DNA of 43,731 nt from assembly GCA_003175935.1 (NCBI GenBank), contig PSRI01000210.1:1-43731 (forward strand). The letters run 5' to 3'. Positions within the stretch are counted from its first letter, which is position 1. Every line of letters begins with the position of its first letter. The notes below the pieces were generated by a model. That model was not told the DNA's origin. It saw only the letters and a program-made list of their open reading frames with translations, and made no database searches. Below are positions 17,226-25,404 of the stretch, piece by piece. This DNA is from Bacteroidota bacterium. GTDB taxonomy: Bacteria > Bacteroidota > Bacteroidia > Chitinophagales > Chitinophagaceae. The position numbers and the translations under genes were made by a program.

Positions 17226-19534
17226 ACATTAACAGGTTGGTTCATTTTTAAATCTTTTCCAGACTGTGCTTTAAAAAGCGCATCTGCTGTAAAAAGTATA
17301 CGGATCTCCACACCATCTTTATTCATCACGCTTACCTGTCCGTTAATTTGTTTGATAAGACCATTCATCAAACGCATGCCCATCGAGTTGGAATTTTCTT
17401 TGTCGAAGTTTTCCGGCAGTCCTTTGCCATTATCTTTAATTAAAATCGATATTTGATTGTTCTGATGACTGTGCATATATATCGAAAGTGTTCCCTCAGA
17501 TTGCTCTGTAAAGGCATATTTAAAAGAATTGGTTATTGCTTCATTCAATATAAGGCCCACTGGAATCGCCTGTGCAATATCCAGTTGGATAGGATCTATA
17601 TGCAATGGAAAATCTACTTTTTTATCGCTCTTAAAACTCGCTCTCAGGTATTCGGCCAGATCGTGAATATACATTTGCATATTGACGGATGAAGCATTTT
17701 CGGATTGGTATAATTTCTGGTGAAGCAACGACATCGCCTGCATGCGGTGCCGGCTTTCAGCAATGGCCTGTATCGCTTCTTCGTTTTCAAGGTAGTTTGA
17801 TTGTGTGCTTAAAAGGCTGGTAACGATCTGCAGATTATTTTTTACGCGATGATGGATTTCCTTCACCAGCCATTCCTTTTCTTCCAGCAACTGGTTTTTT
17901 TCTTCGATAATACGTGTTAACGATTCGTTTTTGTTATTGATTATTTGTTGCTGACTCATCAATCTCCGGTTGCTTTTTTGTTTAAACAGGTAAGCTATTA
18001 ATAAAAGTAAAAGCATAAATATGGAAGCCCCTATAATAACATTGCGTATCAACCTGGCCCTGGCATTGTCAGCATTGTTTTGTTCAGCGAGTATACGCGT
18101 GTTCTGACGTTCCATCTTTAGTGAATCCTCTTTTTGTTCCGTATTGAAAGCTGCCTGCATTTGTGCAAACTGAAATGCTTTCTTTTCATTATATGCCGAG
18201 TCATTAATAGCCTTATACTGCTTAAAATGTTCAAAAGCTGACTGAAACCGGCCTTGCGCTGAATCAACGCGTGACAGTCCTAAATATGCAGTTGCGCGAT
18301 TTGCTCGACTCGCTCGGTCGCTACACTGCAAAGCTAGAATCGCATATTGTTCCGCTTCCTTGTGTCTATTAGCAGCGAGAAAATAATCTTGTAATGCAAG
18401 ATAAAAATTCGTTGGATTGTATTGGCGGGCAAGAACGGTTCGAGATTGTAAATTAATGATGACATCAGCATACCTTTTCGCCTGGCTTAATAAATGTGCT
18501 TTTGTAAACGCGTTTAGAAAAATGGGCAGCATCATTAGACTATCGCTAATGCTGGCAGGAGTGTAATCTTTGCCTGAGCCCATTATCAAAGCACTTGCCT
18601 CTTTTGCACGGCCCATGTGTGTATATTGATTAACTAACGCCCAGAATATTATCCTTCCATTCGGATCGTTATTGATCCTTCTTGAAATAGCGAGTGATTT
18701 TTCACAATAACTTAGCGCTTGGGGACTGTTACCGTTTTCCCAACCAGCATAAGAGTCTGCAAGTCTTATATAAATAGTCGCCAAAACAGAACCTGTATCA
18801 CTGGCTTCCCTGGCTGTTTTCTCAGCCAGAAGACCATATTCAATTGCTTTTGGATAATCTCCGAGAACCTTATAAATATGGTCAAGTAAGTCATATACAT
18901 CCTGTATGTGTATGTTCTTTACCGCTACATAATAATTGAGAGCCTCACGTGCCTCTGTGAGGGCAACTCCGTAATTGCCCTTGATGGTGTTCCAGTCAGC
19001 CGTCGTTTTTAGTACCACACCTAATTGAACCTGGTTTCCGGATTTGAGAAAATTTTTGCGGGCTATATCAAGATTTTCTATCACAAAATCAGCTGCATTG
19101 GGGGTTTGCCAGTTATAATATCTTGTTCGCTCCAGGTAAGCTTCACCCACCTCATCCGAGAGGGGAAATGTCTTATAAATTTCAATCGCGTTGTCGATAT
19201 ATCGGTGTCCAGTAGCCGTATCTCCTTTTTCACGATAAGCGCTCGAAAAAACATAATCTACTTTGGCTTCGATTGATTTGTCGTGAAGAGCATTTTTATT
19301 GATGGCTGCTGCCTGATTTATCAACAAAATCGCCGTGTCTAGATCAGTTTTTTCTTCACCGGGTTTGTGCACATAGGCCATAGCCAACTCCAGCAGGCGA
19401 TTGGCTTTTTCAGTTTCGTCTGAAGTTTTATTAAGATCAGACAATATTTTTCCTATCTCCCTGTCATTCGACTGTGCGAAACCGACAGGAATAAAACCGG
19501 CGACGCATACAACAAAAAAAATCAATTTATACAT
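17222..19534 (-). CDS. Sensor histidine kinase, TPR-type sensor with HisKA_2 domain
   Basis: About 770 aa from the ATG at 19532-19534, chosen because it starts a signal peptide (MYKLIFFVVCVAGFIPVGFAQ). An in-frame ATG 11 codons earlier is less likely. A large periplasmic helical region with TPR-like repeats (about 30-480) leads to one membrane segment (about 490-515), a coiled coil, and a HisKA_2 domain, EIHHRVKNNLQ, with the phospho-histidine at 561 or 562. An HATPase domain follows (NEAITNSFKYAF, DNGKGLP, GMRLMNGL). It should phosphorylate the response regulator encoded next. The signal sensed is unknown. Confidence 0.92.
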   Translation of the reverse strand: MYKLIFFVVCVAGFIPVGFAQSNDREIGKILSDLNKTSDETEKANRLLELAMAYVHKPGEEKTDLDTAILLINQAAAINKNALHDKSIEAKVDYVFSSAYREKGDTATGHRYIDNAIEIYKTFPLSDEVGEAYLERTRYYNWQTPNAADFVIENLDIARKNFLKSGNQVQLGVVLKTTADWNTIKGNYGVALTEAREALNYYVAVKNIHIQDVYDLLDHIYKVLGDYPKAIEYGLLAEKTAREASDTGSVLATIYIRLADSYAGWENGNSPQALSYCEKSLAISRRINNDPNGRIIFWALVNQYTHMGRAKEASALIMGSGKDYTPASISDSLMMLPIFLNAFTKAHLLSQAKRYADVIINLQSRTVLARQYNPTNFYLALQDYFLAANRHKEAEQYAILALQCSDRASRANRATAYLGLSRVDSAQGRFQSAFEHFKQYKAINDSAYNEKKAFQFAQMQAAFNTEQKEDSLKMERQNTRILAEQNNADNARARLIRNVIIGASIFMLLLLLIAYLFKQKSNRRLMSQQQIINNKNESLTRIIEEKNQLLEEKEWLVKEIHHRVKNNLQIVTSLLSTQSNYLENEEAIQAIAESRHRMQAMSLLHQKLYQSENASSVNMQMYIHDLAEYLRASFKSDKKVDFPLHIDPIQLDIAQAIPVGLILNEAITNSFKYAFTEQSEGTLSIYMHSHQNNQISILIKDNGKGLPENFDKENSNSMGMRLMNGLIKQINGQVSVMNKDGVEIRILFTADALFKAQSGKDLKMNQPVNV

Positions 19535-19703
19535 GGTATACCATATAACTACTACATCAAGGTACAAACATTACAGGAACCATTTGTGATCAGTTTACCT
19601 CTAACCGTAATGACTGCTATGAAATCCATGATTTGTACAAGATGCACTTCAGCGATGCTACAACATTGCGATAAATCATGCAACTCAAACCGTAATCTGT
19701 CCC

Positions 19704-19734
19704 TTGATACGGAGAGTTTACTGAAGCAATTTTG
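19704..19734 (+). promoter_or_regulatory. Possible promoter of the DUF4142 pair
   Basis: TTG (19704-19706), 20 bp, then CAATTTTG (19727-19734), one base from the TAnnTTTG consensus at its first position. It would give a leader of about 35 nt. A poor sigma-54-like alternative upstream was rejected. Confidence 0.3.
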
Positions 19735-19774
19735 TCTTGTCAACTTATTCAAACAAAAAATTAAAACTTCAGTT

Positions 19775-20239
19775 ATGAGCACTCAAAAAAATGGCACCGT
19801 GGAATTAACGGTCAATGAAAAACAACTTCGCGAAGGTATCATGCCACGTGCACAACTTTCCAAAGCCGCATGTGAAATCGCATTGGAAAAAACCCAAAAC
19901 AAAAGCGTTAAGCAATTTGCCGGATGGGAACTAATGGAAGCTACAACAGTAATTAAAGTGCTGGAAGATGTGGGAACAAAAGTTACGCCGATTACCGGTG
20001 ATGCCAGGACTTTCCTTGACCACCTGGAGAGCCTGGAAGAAAAAGAATTCGATAAGGAATACATGCAGGCGGAATTATCCAATCATGAATTTTTAAGAGA
20101 CCTGGCACAGCAGTTCATCGACGGTTATGACGAAGAACTGACCGGAAAGCAGGAGATCGGTCATGTGTCCAACCTTGCGCTCTTCGCATTTACAGAACAT
20201 ATAGGGTTGTGCAAGAATATTATCGCCGAACTGTCGTAA
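19775..20239 (+). CDS. DUF4142 protein, no signal peptide
   Basis: 154 aa from the ATG at 19775; a longer in-frame start at 19586 adds unlikely sequence. It has the DUF4142 helical-bundle pattern: LSKAACEIALEKTQNKSVKQFAGWELMEA, LESLEEKEFDKEYMQAELSNHE, ALFAFTEHIGL. The fold resembles ferritin-like bundles, but the ligand and role of the family are unknown. It has no signal peptide, whereas most relatives are exported. The second DUF4142 gene follows 37 bp on, and the two-component system is divergent, which suggests but does not prove that it controls the pair. Confidence 0.82.
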   Translation: MSTQKNGTVELTVNEKQLREGIMPRAQLSKAACEIALEKTQNKSVKQFAGWELMEATTVIKVLEDVGTKVTPITGDARTFLDHLESLEEKEFDKEYMQAELSNHEFLRDLAQQFIDGYDEELTGKQEIGHVSNLALFAFTEHIGLCKNIIAELS

Positions 20240-20276
20240 TCAGTTCTCCAAAAATCAAACTTCAAAAAAATAAAAA

Positions 20277-20846
20277 ATGGAAACCAATTATAATCAATCC
20301 AGGAAGGATTTCTTAAAGAAATCAGCAACGGGCCTTGTGGCAATTAGTGCAGGAATGCTGCTGGAATCATTCATACCAAAAGAAAGACCTCTTTTTGAAA
20401 TCCCAAAAATCGAAGTTGTTTCCGCAAAACAATTTCGCGATGGTGTAATGCCAAGAGCACAGCTTTCCATGTTAGCGAGTAAAATTGCTGTTGAAAAAAC
20501 TTCTCAGAACAATGCAAAAGAATTTGCCGGCTGGGAATTAATGGAGGCCATCGCTGTAATCGATTTCCTGAAAGACCTTGGCACTTCCGTTCCCCCTGCA
20601 GATAAGGGAGCACAGGATTTTATAGCAAAACTAAAATCACTGGAAGGAAAAGCTTTTGATATTGAATATATGAAAGCCGAACAGGCTAATCATGAATGGC
20701 TCCGTGACCTTGCTCAAAACTACCTGGACGCATCTGATGCAAAGTCTACGGGCGGCGAAACATATCATCTTGCAAGAGTGGCAATTTTTGCTTTTACAGA
20801 ACATGTGGGATTGACGAAGAAAATAAATAGTGAGTTAAATGGATGA
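20277..20846 (+). CDS. DUF4142 protein with Tat-like signal
   Basis: 189 aa. The N-terminus has SRKDFLKKSATGLVAISAG, a twin-arginine-like signal with Arg-Lys in place of Arg-Arg, followed by a short hydrophobic stretch, so export is likely and may use the Tat route. The mature part is a DUF4142 domain closely similar to the preceding gene: FRDGVMPRAQLSMLASKIAVEK, FAGWELMEAIAVIDFLKDLG, FDIEYMKAEQANHEWL, IFAFTEHVGL. The pair therefore gives a cytoplasmic and an exported version of one protein. A strong terminator hairpin follows. Confidence 0.84.
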   Translation: METNYNQSRKDFLKKSATGLVAISAGMLLESFIPKERPLFEIPKIEVVSAKQFRDGVMPRAQLSMLASKIAVEKTSQNNAKEFAGWELMEAIAVIDFLKDLGTSVPPADKGAQDFIAKLKSLEGKAFDIEYMKAEQANHEWLRDLAQNYLDASDAKSTGGETYHLARVAIFAFTEHVGLTKKINSELNG

Positions 20847-20860
20847 TGGCAGGATGAAAC

Positions 20861-20890
20861 AAGCCTGGAATTGCAAAATTCCAGGCTTTC
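20861..20890 (+). terminator. Terminator of the DUF4142 pair
   Basis: AAGCCTGGAATT-gcaa-AATTCCAGGCTT is a 12-bp perfect stem starting 14 bp after the stop codon. The T run after it is short (TTC), so termination strength is uncertain. Confidence 0.75.
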
Positions 20891-20908
20891 TAATCTTATC
20901 GGTAAAAA

Positions 20909-21402
20909 TTCGCGACAACGCAAAAGCGCATTGGGATCGAAATGACTGGAAAGCGCTTAGTGCTTAGTACCTAGTACCAAGTACCTAGTACCTAGTACCT
21001 AGTACCTAGACAAAACAAACGCTATCGTTTTTTTGATTGACTGATTTTGACTATTTATTTAGAATGTTATGCGTTGCAGATTTCTCGCTCCGCTCGAAAT
21101 GACAACAGGGGATGGCATCACACCCGCCTGCCATCAGGCAGGCAAAGACGCTTGAAGTACCTAGTACTTAGTACCTAGACAAATACACTCGACGGTTCTT
21201 ATTATGCCATTTCGACCATTTATTTAGAATGTTATGCGTTGCAGATTTCTCGCTTCTCTCGAAATGACAAAAAAGCACCTAGTACCTAGACAAATACACT
21301 CGACGGTTCTTATTATGTCATTTCGACCATTAATTTAGAATGTTATGCGTTGCAGATTTCTCGCTCCGCTCGAAATGTCAAGAAAGTATCTAGTACCGAG
21401 AC
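20909..21402 (+). repeat. Mosaic repeat island B, tandem composite units
   Basis: Four heptamer arrays lie here: 20953-21008 (8 units, the first two diverged), 21157-21177 (3), 21275-21288 (2) and 21386-21399 (2), all ending in GAC. Each of the first three is followed by a ~100-bp module ending TCTCGCTCCGCTCGAAATGACA or a variant. The last three arrays are exactly 111 bp apart, so the composite unit is tandemly repeated. A degenerate CGCAAAG piece lies at 20909-20931 and a GCCTGCC-atca-GGCAGGC hairpin at 21127-21143. No gene is seen between 20847 and 21463. Confidence 0.87.
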
Positions 21403-21463
21403 AAAATGCAAGCGGCGCAGGCAGCCAACATTTAAACATAAGTGATAACTTGCATACAGCTAT

Positions 21464-22291
21464 ATGTCCATACAATTTCAGCATATTGAACCACACCATT
21501 TACTCAAAAAATACATTGAGAAAATGTGGGTATTTCGAAGCTGTGGAAAAATTCCTTTAGATGATCTAAAACTGGTTGTACCTAATGGGAATTTAAAACT
21601 TACTGTTTCGTATCAAAATGGAATTGTAGCTGAATTGAATGGAAATAGTTTTGAATCGAGGGAATATGATATTACACTTACGGGTTTGATTGACGTGCCA
21701 GTTATTTTAGATGTTCAAAAAGATATTTCTACCGAAACACTTGGCATTGAATTTAGTCCCCAGGGAGCCTACCGCTTTTTTCATTTCACATTAAATGATA
21801 TTCAAAATCAAATTTATTCTCTCAGTGATATATTTGGAATCACTGGCCGGGCATTGATTGAGCAAATGAATCAGGCATCAACCCTGGTAGAAAAAATAAA
21901 ATTGATCGAGAGTTACTTACTCAATCAACTTTCATTCGCAGAGGAGGATTTGATTTTTGAATATTGCATCGAAAGGATTACTTCGTCTAAAGGATCAGTA
22001 ACAGTTAAGGAGCTGGAAAAGAAAACAGGTTATACCAGCCGCTGGCTGAACCGGAAATTTTATGATAAACTAGGTGTAAGTCCGAAGAATTTATCCGCTA
22101 TTATTCGATTTAAAGAATATTACCAGTTATATATTAACGCCAGGGAAAATAATTTTCCCCTTCCTTCATTTTACGACATGTATTACGACCAATCTCATTT
22201 CATTAAAGACTTCAGACGCTTCACCGGCTTATCTCCAACAAGGTTTGAGAAACAGACAAACCAATTCGGCAGCAGTTATTATCAGGACTAA
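21464..22291 (+). CDS. AraC-family regulator with DUF6597-type N-terminus
   Basis: 275 aa from an ATG. The N-terminal ~165 residues fit the DUF6597 domain (HHLLKKYIEKMWVF, LVVPNGNLKLTVSY, GIEFSPQGAYRFF). The C-terminus holds the AraC double helix-turn-helix: VKELEKKTGYTSRWLNRKFYDKLG and FYDMYYDQSHFIKDFRRFTGLSPTRF. The SRPBCC gene begins 70 bp after its stop on the same strand, a common pairing that suggests they serve one small-molecule response. It sits directly after repeat island B, so its promoter probably lies in or at the edge of the repeats. Confidence 0.9.
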   Translation: MSIQFQHIEPHHLLKKYIEKMWVFRSCGKIPLDDLKLVVPNGNLKLTVSYQNGIVAELNGNSFESREYDITLTGLIDVPVILDVQKDISTETLGIEFSPQGAYRFFHFTLNDIQNQIYSLSDIFGITGRALIEQMNQASTLVEKIKLIESYLLNQLSFAEEDLIFEYCIERITSSKGSVTVKELEKKTGYTSRWLNRKFYDKLGVSPKNLSAIIRFKEYYQLYINARENNFPLPSFYDMYYDQSHFIKDFRRFTGLSPTRFEKQTNQFGSSYYQD

Positions 22292-22361
22292 CAATTCCGA
22301 TTTTTACAATCATTTCCATCTTGTGTTTTCTTTCTTTGTTCTATCATTAAAACAATGCAAA

Positions 22362-22796
22362 ATGGAAAGCAGTAACTATCATAAGACGATTGAAGTAATT
22401 GGTAATTCAAGAGATGCCATGAAAAAGATCAGCCAGATCAATCACTGGTGGAAAAACGATTTTTCCGGGAGGGCAGAGAAATTGAATGATACTTTCATTG
22501 TTCCTTTCACAGCCCCCTCTTTTGTTGACTTTATTGTAAGCGAAGAAATACCCGGTAAAAAATTAGTCTGGAAAGTTACAGATTGTTTCTTGCCATGGTT
22601 CCAGGACAAAAAGGAGTGGAATAATACGGAAGTCGTGTTTGAACTTTCAGAAAATAAGGGCAAAACTCGTATCGATTTTACGCATGTTGGACTGGTACCC
22701 CAGATGGAATGCTTCGAAGTCTGTCAAAATGGATGGAATGGTCATATCAATGCCTTAATGAAATTTATCAACGAGGGCATTGGAATTCCTGCATAG
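22362..22796 (+). CDS. SRPBCC (START/AHSA1-like) domain protein
   Basis: 144 aa from the ATG at 22362. The longer in-frame start at 22245 lies inside the AraC gene and is rejected. The sequence has an SRPBCC look: an opening beta strand (YHKTIEVIGNSRDAMKKISQINHWW), KKLVWKVTD, TEVVFELSENKGKTRIDFTHVGL and a final helix (QNGWNGHINALMKFINEG). Such proteins bind hydrophobic ligands in a deep pocket; the ligand is unknown. It is probably co-transcribed with the AraC gene. Confidence 0.83.
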   Translation: MESSNYHKTIEVIGNSRDAMKKISQINHWWKNDFSGRAEKLNDTFIVPFTAPSFVDFIVSEEIPGKKLVWKVTDCFLPWFQDKKEWNNTEVVFELSENKGKTRIDFTHVGLVPQMECFEVCQNGWNGHINALMKFINEGIGIPA

Positions 22797-22836
22797 CAAG
22801 GGGAACTAATCATCCAAATTGTTGGGAAAGAATAGA

Positions 22837-23171
22837 GTACTTAGTACTCAGTACTTAGTACTTAGACAGATGCAATTGATTTTTTGACTGGATGATTTCG
22901 ACTATTTATTTAGCATGTTATGCGTTGCAGATTTCTCGGTCTGATTCGTTTAGCCAGTAGCCTTCAAATTGCCAATAGCGAAGGCCTCTCGCAAAGGCGC
23001 CAAGCCCCGATGATATCGGGGTCGCAAAGGCGCAGAATAGTACCAAGTACTTAGTACCTAGTACCTAGACAAATACAGTCGACTATTTGATTTGCTGATT
23101 TCGACATTCCATCAAATATTTTTGGGTTGCAGTTTATCCCGCCGAATATTGTCGCGGCGAGAAATGATAAG
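22837..23171 (+). repeat. Mosaic repeat island C
   Basis: The island has a four-unit heptamer array (22837-22864, ending GAC), a module that breaks off after ATTTCTCGG, the CGCAAAG/CCCCGATGATATCGGGG block (22981-23035), a second four-unit array (23040-23067, ending GAC), and a diverged module ending GCGGCGAGAAATGATAA. Block, array and module are in the same order as in island A. It fills the gap between the SRPBCC and GtrA genes. Confidence 0.83.
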
Positions 23172-23271
23172 AGGAGATTTTCTTGCATGCCCGCCGCAAT
23201 TATATACATTCAAAATACAACATTACCCAACCATTTACTGCTTAAAGGCATCCCTATAGATCAAAACAGGT

Positions 23272-23667
23272 ATGGACCCCATCAGCCTGATTAGGGTGAT
23301 CAAATTTGGAATAGTTGGTTTTTCCGGCCTCGGGGTTGATTTTTCTGTAACATATGTACTCAAAGAAAAAGTAAAGTTCAATAAGTATGTCGCGAATACT
23401 TGCGGATTCTGCTGTGCTGTGATCAGCAATTTTTTCCTGAATGCGTACTGGACATTTTCCGGATCACTTACCCGGGGCGTTTTGCAATTCTCCAGTTTTG
23501 CGCTCATAGCGATGTTGGGACTGCTTATCAATACCGTAGTCATTTTTTTATTGGTTAAAAAAGCAGATTTGAATTTTTATCTCTCCAAACTCGCAGCAAT
23601 AGCTGTAGTGTTTGTGTGGAATTATCTCATGAATAATTATGTTACTTTTTCCAATCCACACCTATGA
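23272..23667 (+). CDS. GtrA family membrane protein
   Basis: 131 aa with four hydrophobic segments and the GtrA pattern: FGIVGFSGLGVDFSVTYVL, ANTCGFCCAVISNFFLNAYWTF, and VVFVWNYLMNNYVTF at the end. GtrA proteins are thought to move lipid-linked sugars across the inner membrane. The stop overlaps the next gene's ATG by 4 bp, and that gene is a glycosyltransferase which would use such a donor, so they form a coupled unit. Confidence 0.92.
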   Translation: MDPISLIRVIKFGIVGFSGLGVDFSVTYVLKEKVKFNKYVANTCGFCCAVISNFFLNAYWTFSGSLTRGVLQFSSFALIAMLGLLINTVVIFLLVKKADLNFYLSKLAAIAVVFVWNYLMNNYVTFSNPHL

Positions 23668-25217
23668 TTAAACAAAATCGAAATCGGCTGGTAATTTATT
23701 TAATTGCAATCAGCACTTTAATAAGGTTGCTTATTGCGGGTAATCTTGAACTGGGTAACGACGAAGTATATTACTGGACCTATGCATTGCATATCCAGCC
23801 AAGCTATTTTGACCATCCTCCCATGGTTGGGATTCTAATTCGCCTCTTCACTTTCAATTTGAATTTTAACCAGGAAATTTTTATCCGTCTCACTGCAATC
23901 ACGGGTTCAGCTATTAATACCTGGCTGATCTATTCTCTTGTTACGAGAATTAAGAATGAAGAGTGCGGATTTTACGCTGCACTTCTGTATACCTCCTGTA
24001 CCTATACAAGTATAATCGCCGGTTTATTTATTTTGCCTGATTCTCCCCAAGTTGTATTCTGGCTATGGAGCATTTCTTTGATGGTGGATATTTTCCACCT
24101 TCGAAGAAATAAAGAAATGAACATGATTTTGCTGGGCTTGTCCATCGGACTATGTACGTTGTGCAAAATCCACGGAATCTATTTATGGTTTGCTGCGACC
24201 ACATTTATCATCTTATTTGAGCGCAAGTGGCTGATGAACCCTTTTTTCTGGATGTCAATTTTGATTAGTGCAATATTTATTGCTCCCATTTTCATCTGGA
24301 ACTATCAAAACCATTTCATAACTTATTCCTACCACAGTCAACGCGTAGTTGCCTGGGATGGCATTCACTTTTCTTCATTTCTAACCGAATTATTCGGAGA
24401 AATTTTTTATAATAATCCAATTAATTTTTTCATCATCGCATTCACACTTATTTATACAATCAGGCACAGATTCTATAAGGAAAATCCCAGGCTTTTTTCG
24501 CTACTATTGCTGCTGAGCCTGCCTCTCATCTTTATTTTTTGGGTCCTTTCTTTATTTCGTGACACTTTGCCTCACTGGTCTGGCCCGGGTTATATTGCTC
24601 TAACCATTTTTGCCGCGTTTTATGCCGATCGGGTTTGGAGATTGAAAAGCACCATTCACCGACTCCTGGGTTTTTCAAACGGCCTGCTGATTCTCCTGAT
24701 TGGAGTAAGCTTTTTTCTCATACACAGCATGCCAGGGCAAATCGGATCCAGGAATATTGCTACCCTTGGTGATGGTGATTTTACCCTTGATATGTATGGT
24801 TGGACTGATTTTGAAAAAGAATTCAGCCAAATAGTTTCTGAAGATCAACATACCGGAATGATGCAAAAAAATGCGTATTTGATATCAAACAAGTGGTTTC
24901 CTGCAGCACATCTCAAATACTATGTCGCCCAACCTTTGAATATGGATATATATGCATTCGGCGATCTTTTTGACATCCACCATTTTGCCTGGTTAAACAA
25001 TCTTAACGGGCCGATACCTTTAGGATCTGATGCTTATTATGTATCTCCCTCGAATTATCATTCAGATCCCAACCTCTGGTTAAAAAAAGATTTTAAAAAA
25101 ATCGATATTCCAATTGTCGTTCCTGAATTTCGACATGGAAAAAAAGTGAGAATATTTTACGTTTACCGGCTGAAAGATTATGAAGGAGGACTGGATTCAG
25201 ACATTCCAAATCGCTGA
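23664..25217 (+). CDS. Glycosyltransferase, GT39/ArnT-like membrane protein
   Basis: 517 aa with about ten membrane segments. The first periplasmic loop has the family acidic motif GNDEVYYWTY, and FDHPPMVG follows soon after, both typical of the dolichyl-phosphate-mannose/ArnT superfamily. These enzymes move a sugar from a polyprenyl-phosphate donor to lipid, protein or glycan on the outer face of the inner membrane. The last ~130 residues form a soluble domain. Translation is coupled to GtrA. Donor and acceptor are unknown. Confidence 0.9.
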   Translation: MIKQNRNRLVIYLIAISTLIRLLIAGNLELGNDEVYYWTYALHIQPSYFDHPPMVGILIRLFTFNLNFNQEIFIRLTAITGSAINTWLIYSLVTRIKNEECGFYAALLYTSCTYTSIIAGLFILPDSPQVVFWLWSISLMVDIFHLRRNKEMNMILLGLSIGLCTLCKIHGIYLWFAATTFIILFERKWLMNPFFWMSILISAIFIAPIFIWNYQNHFITYSYHSQRVVAWDGIHFSSFLTELFGEIFYNNPINFFIIAFTLIYTIRHRFYKENPRLFSLLLLLSLPLIFIFWVLSLFRDTLPHWSGPGYIALTIFAAFYADRVWRLKSTIHRLLGFSNGLLILLIGVSFFLIHSMPGQIGSRNIATLGDGDFTLDMYGWTDFEKEFSQIVSEDQHTGMMQKNAYLISNKWFPAAHLKYYVAQPLNMDIYAFGDLFDIHHFAWLNNLNGPIPLGSDAYYVSPSNYHSDPNLWLKKDFKKIDIPIVVPEFRHGKKVRIFYVYRLKDYEGGLDSDIPNR

Positions 25218-25404
25218 GTGAAAAAATAATCTTTCTTAGTCACCAATGGGTATCCATTTCCATAAAAAAATAAGGAAAGCTGCACGTTTGAGGAAGTTAT
25301 AACAAAACACAACCGTAAGAAAAGCAGAGAGAACGAGTAGGTCTATACAAAATGAAATGATCTGTTTCATAGTGGTTCAAAATAAATGTATTTGAAAATT
25401 GCCT

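Noticed and set aside
19654-19670. Sigma-54-like promoter before the DUF4142 genes
   Set aside because: TTGC is present at -12, but the -24 element has TG in place of the nearly invariant GG, so the match is too weak.
20953-21402. CRISPR-like regular spacing of repeats
   Set aside because: The repeated part is nearly the whole 111-bp unit, there are no variable spacers of 25-45 bp, and no cas genes are present.
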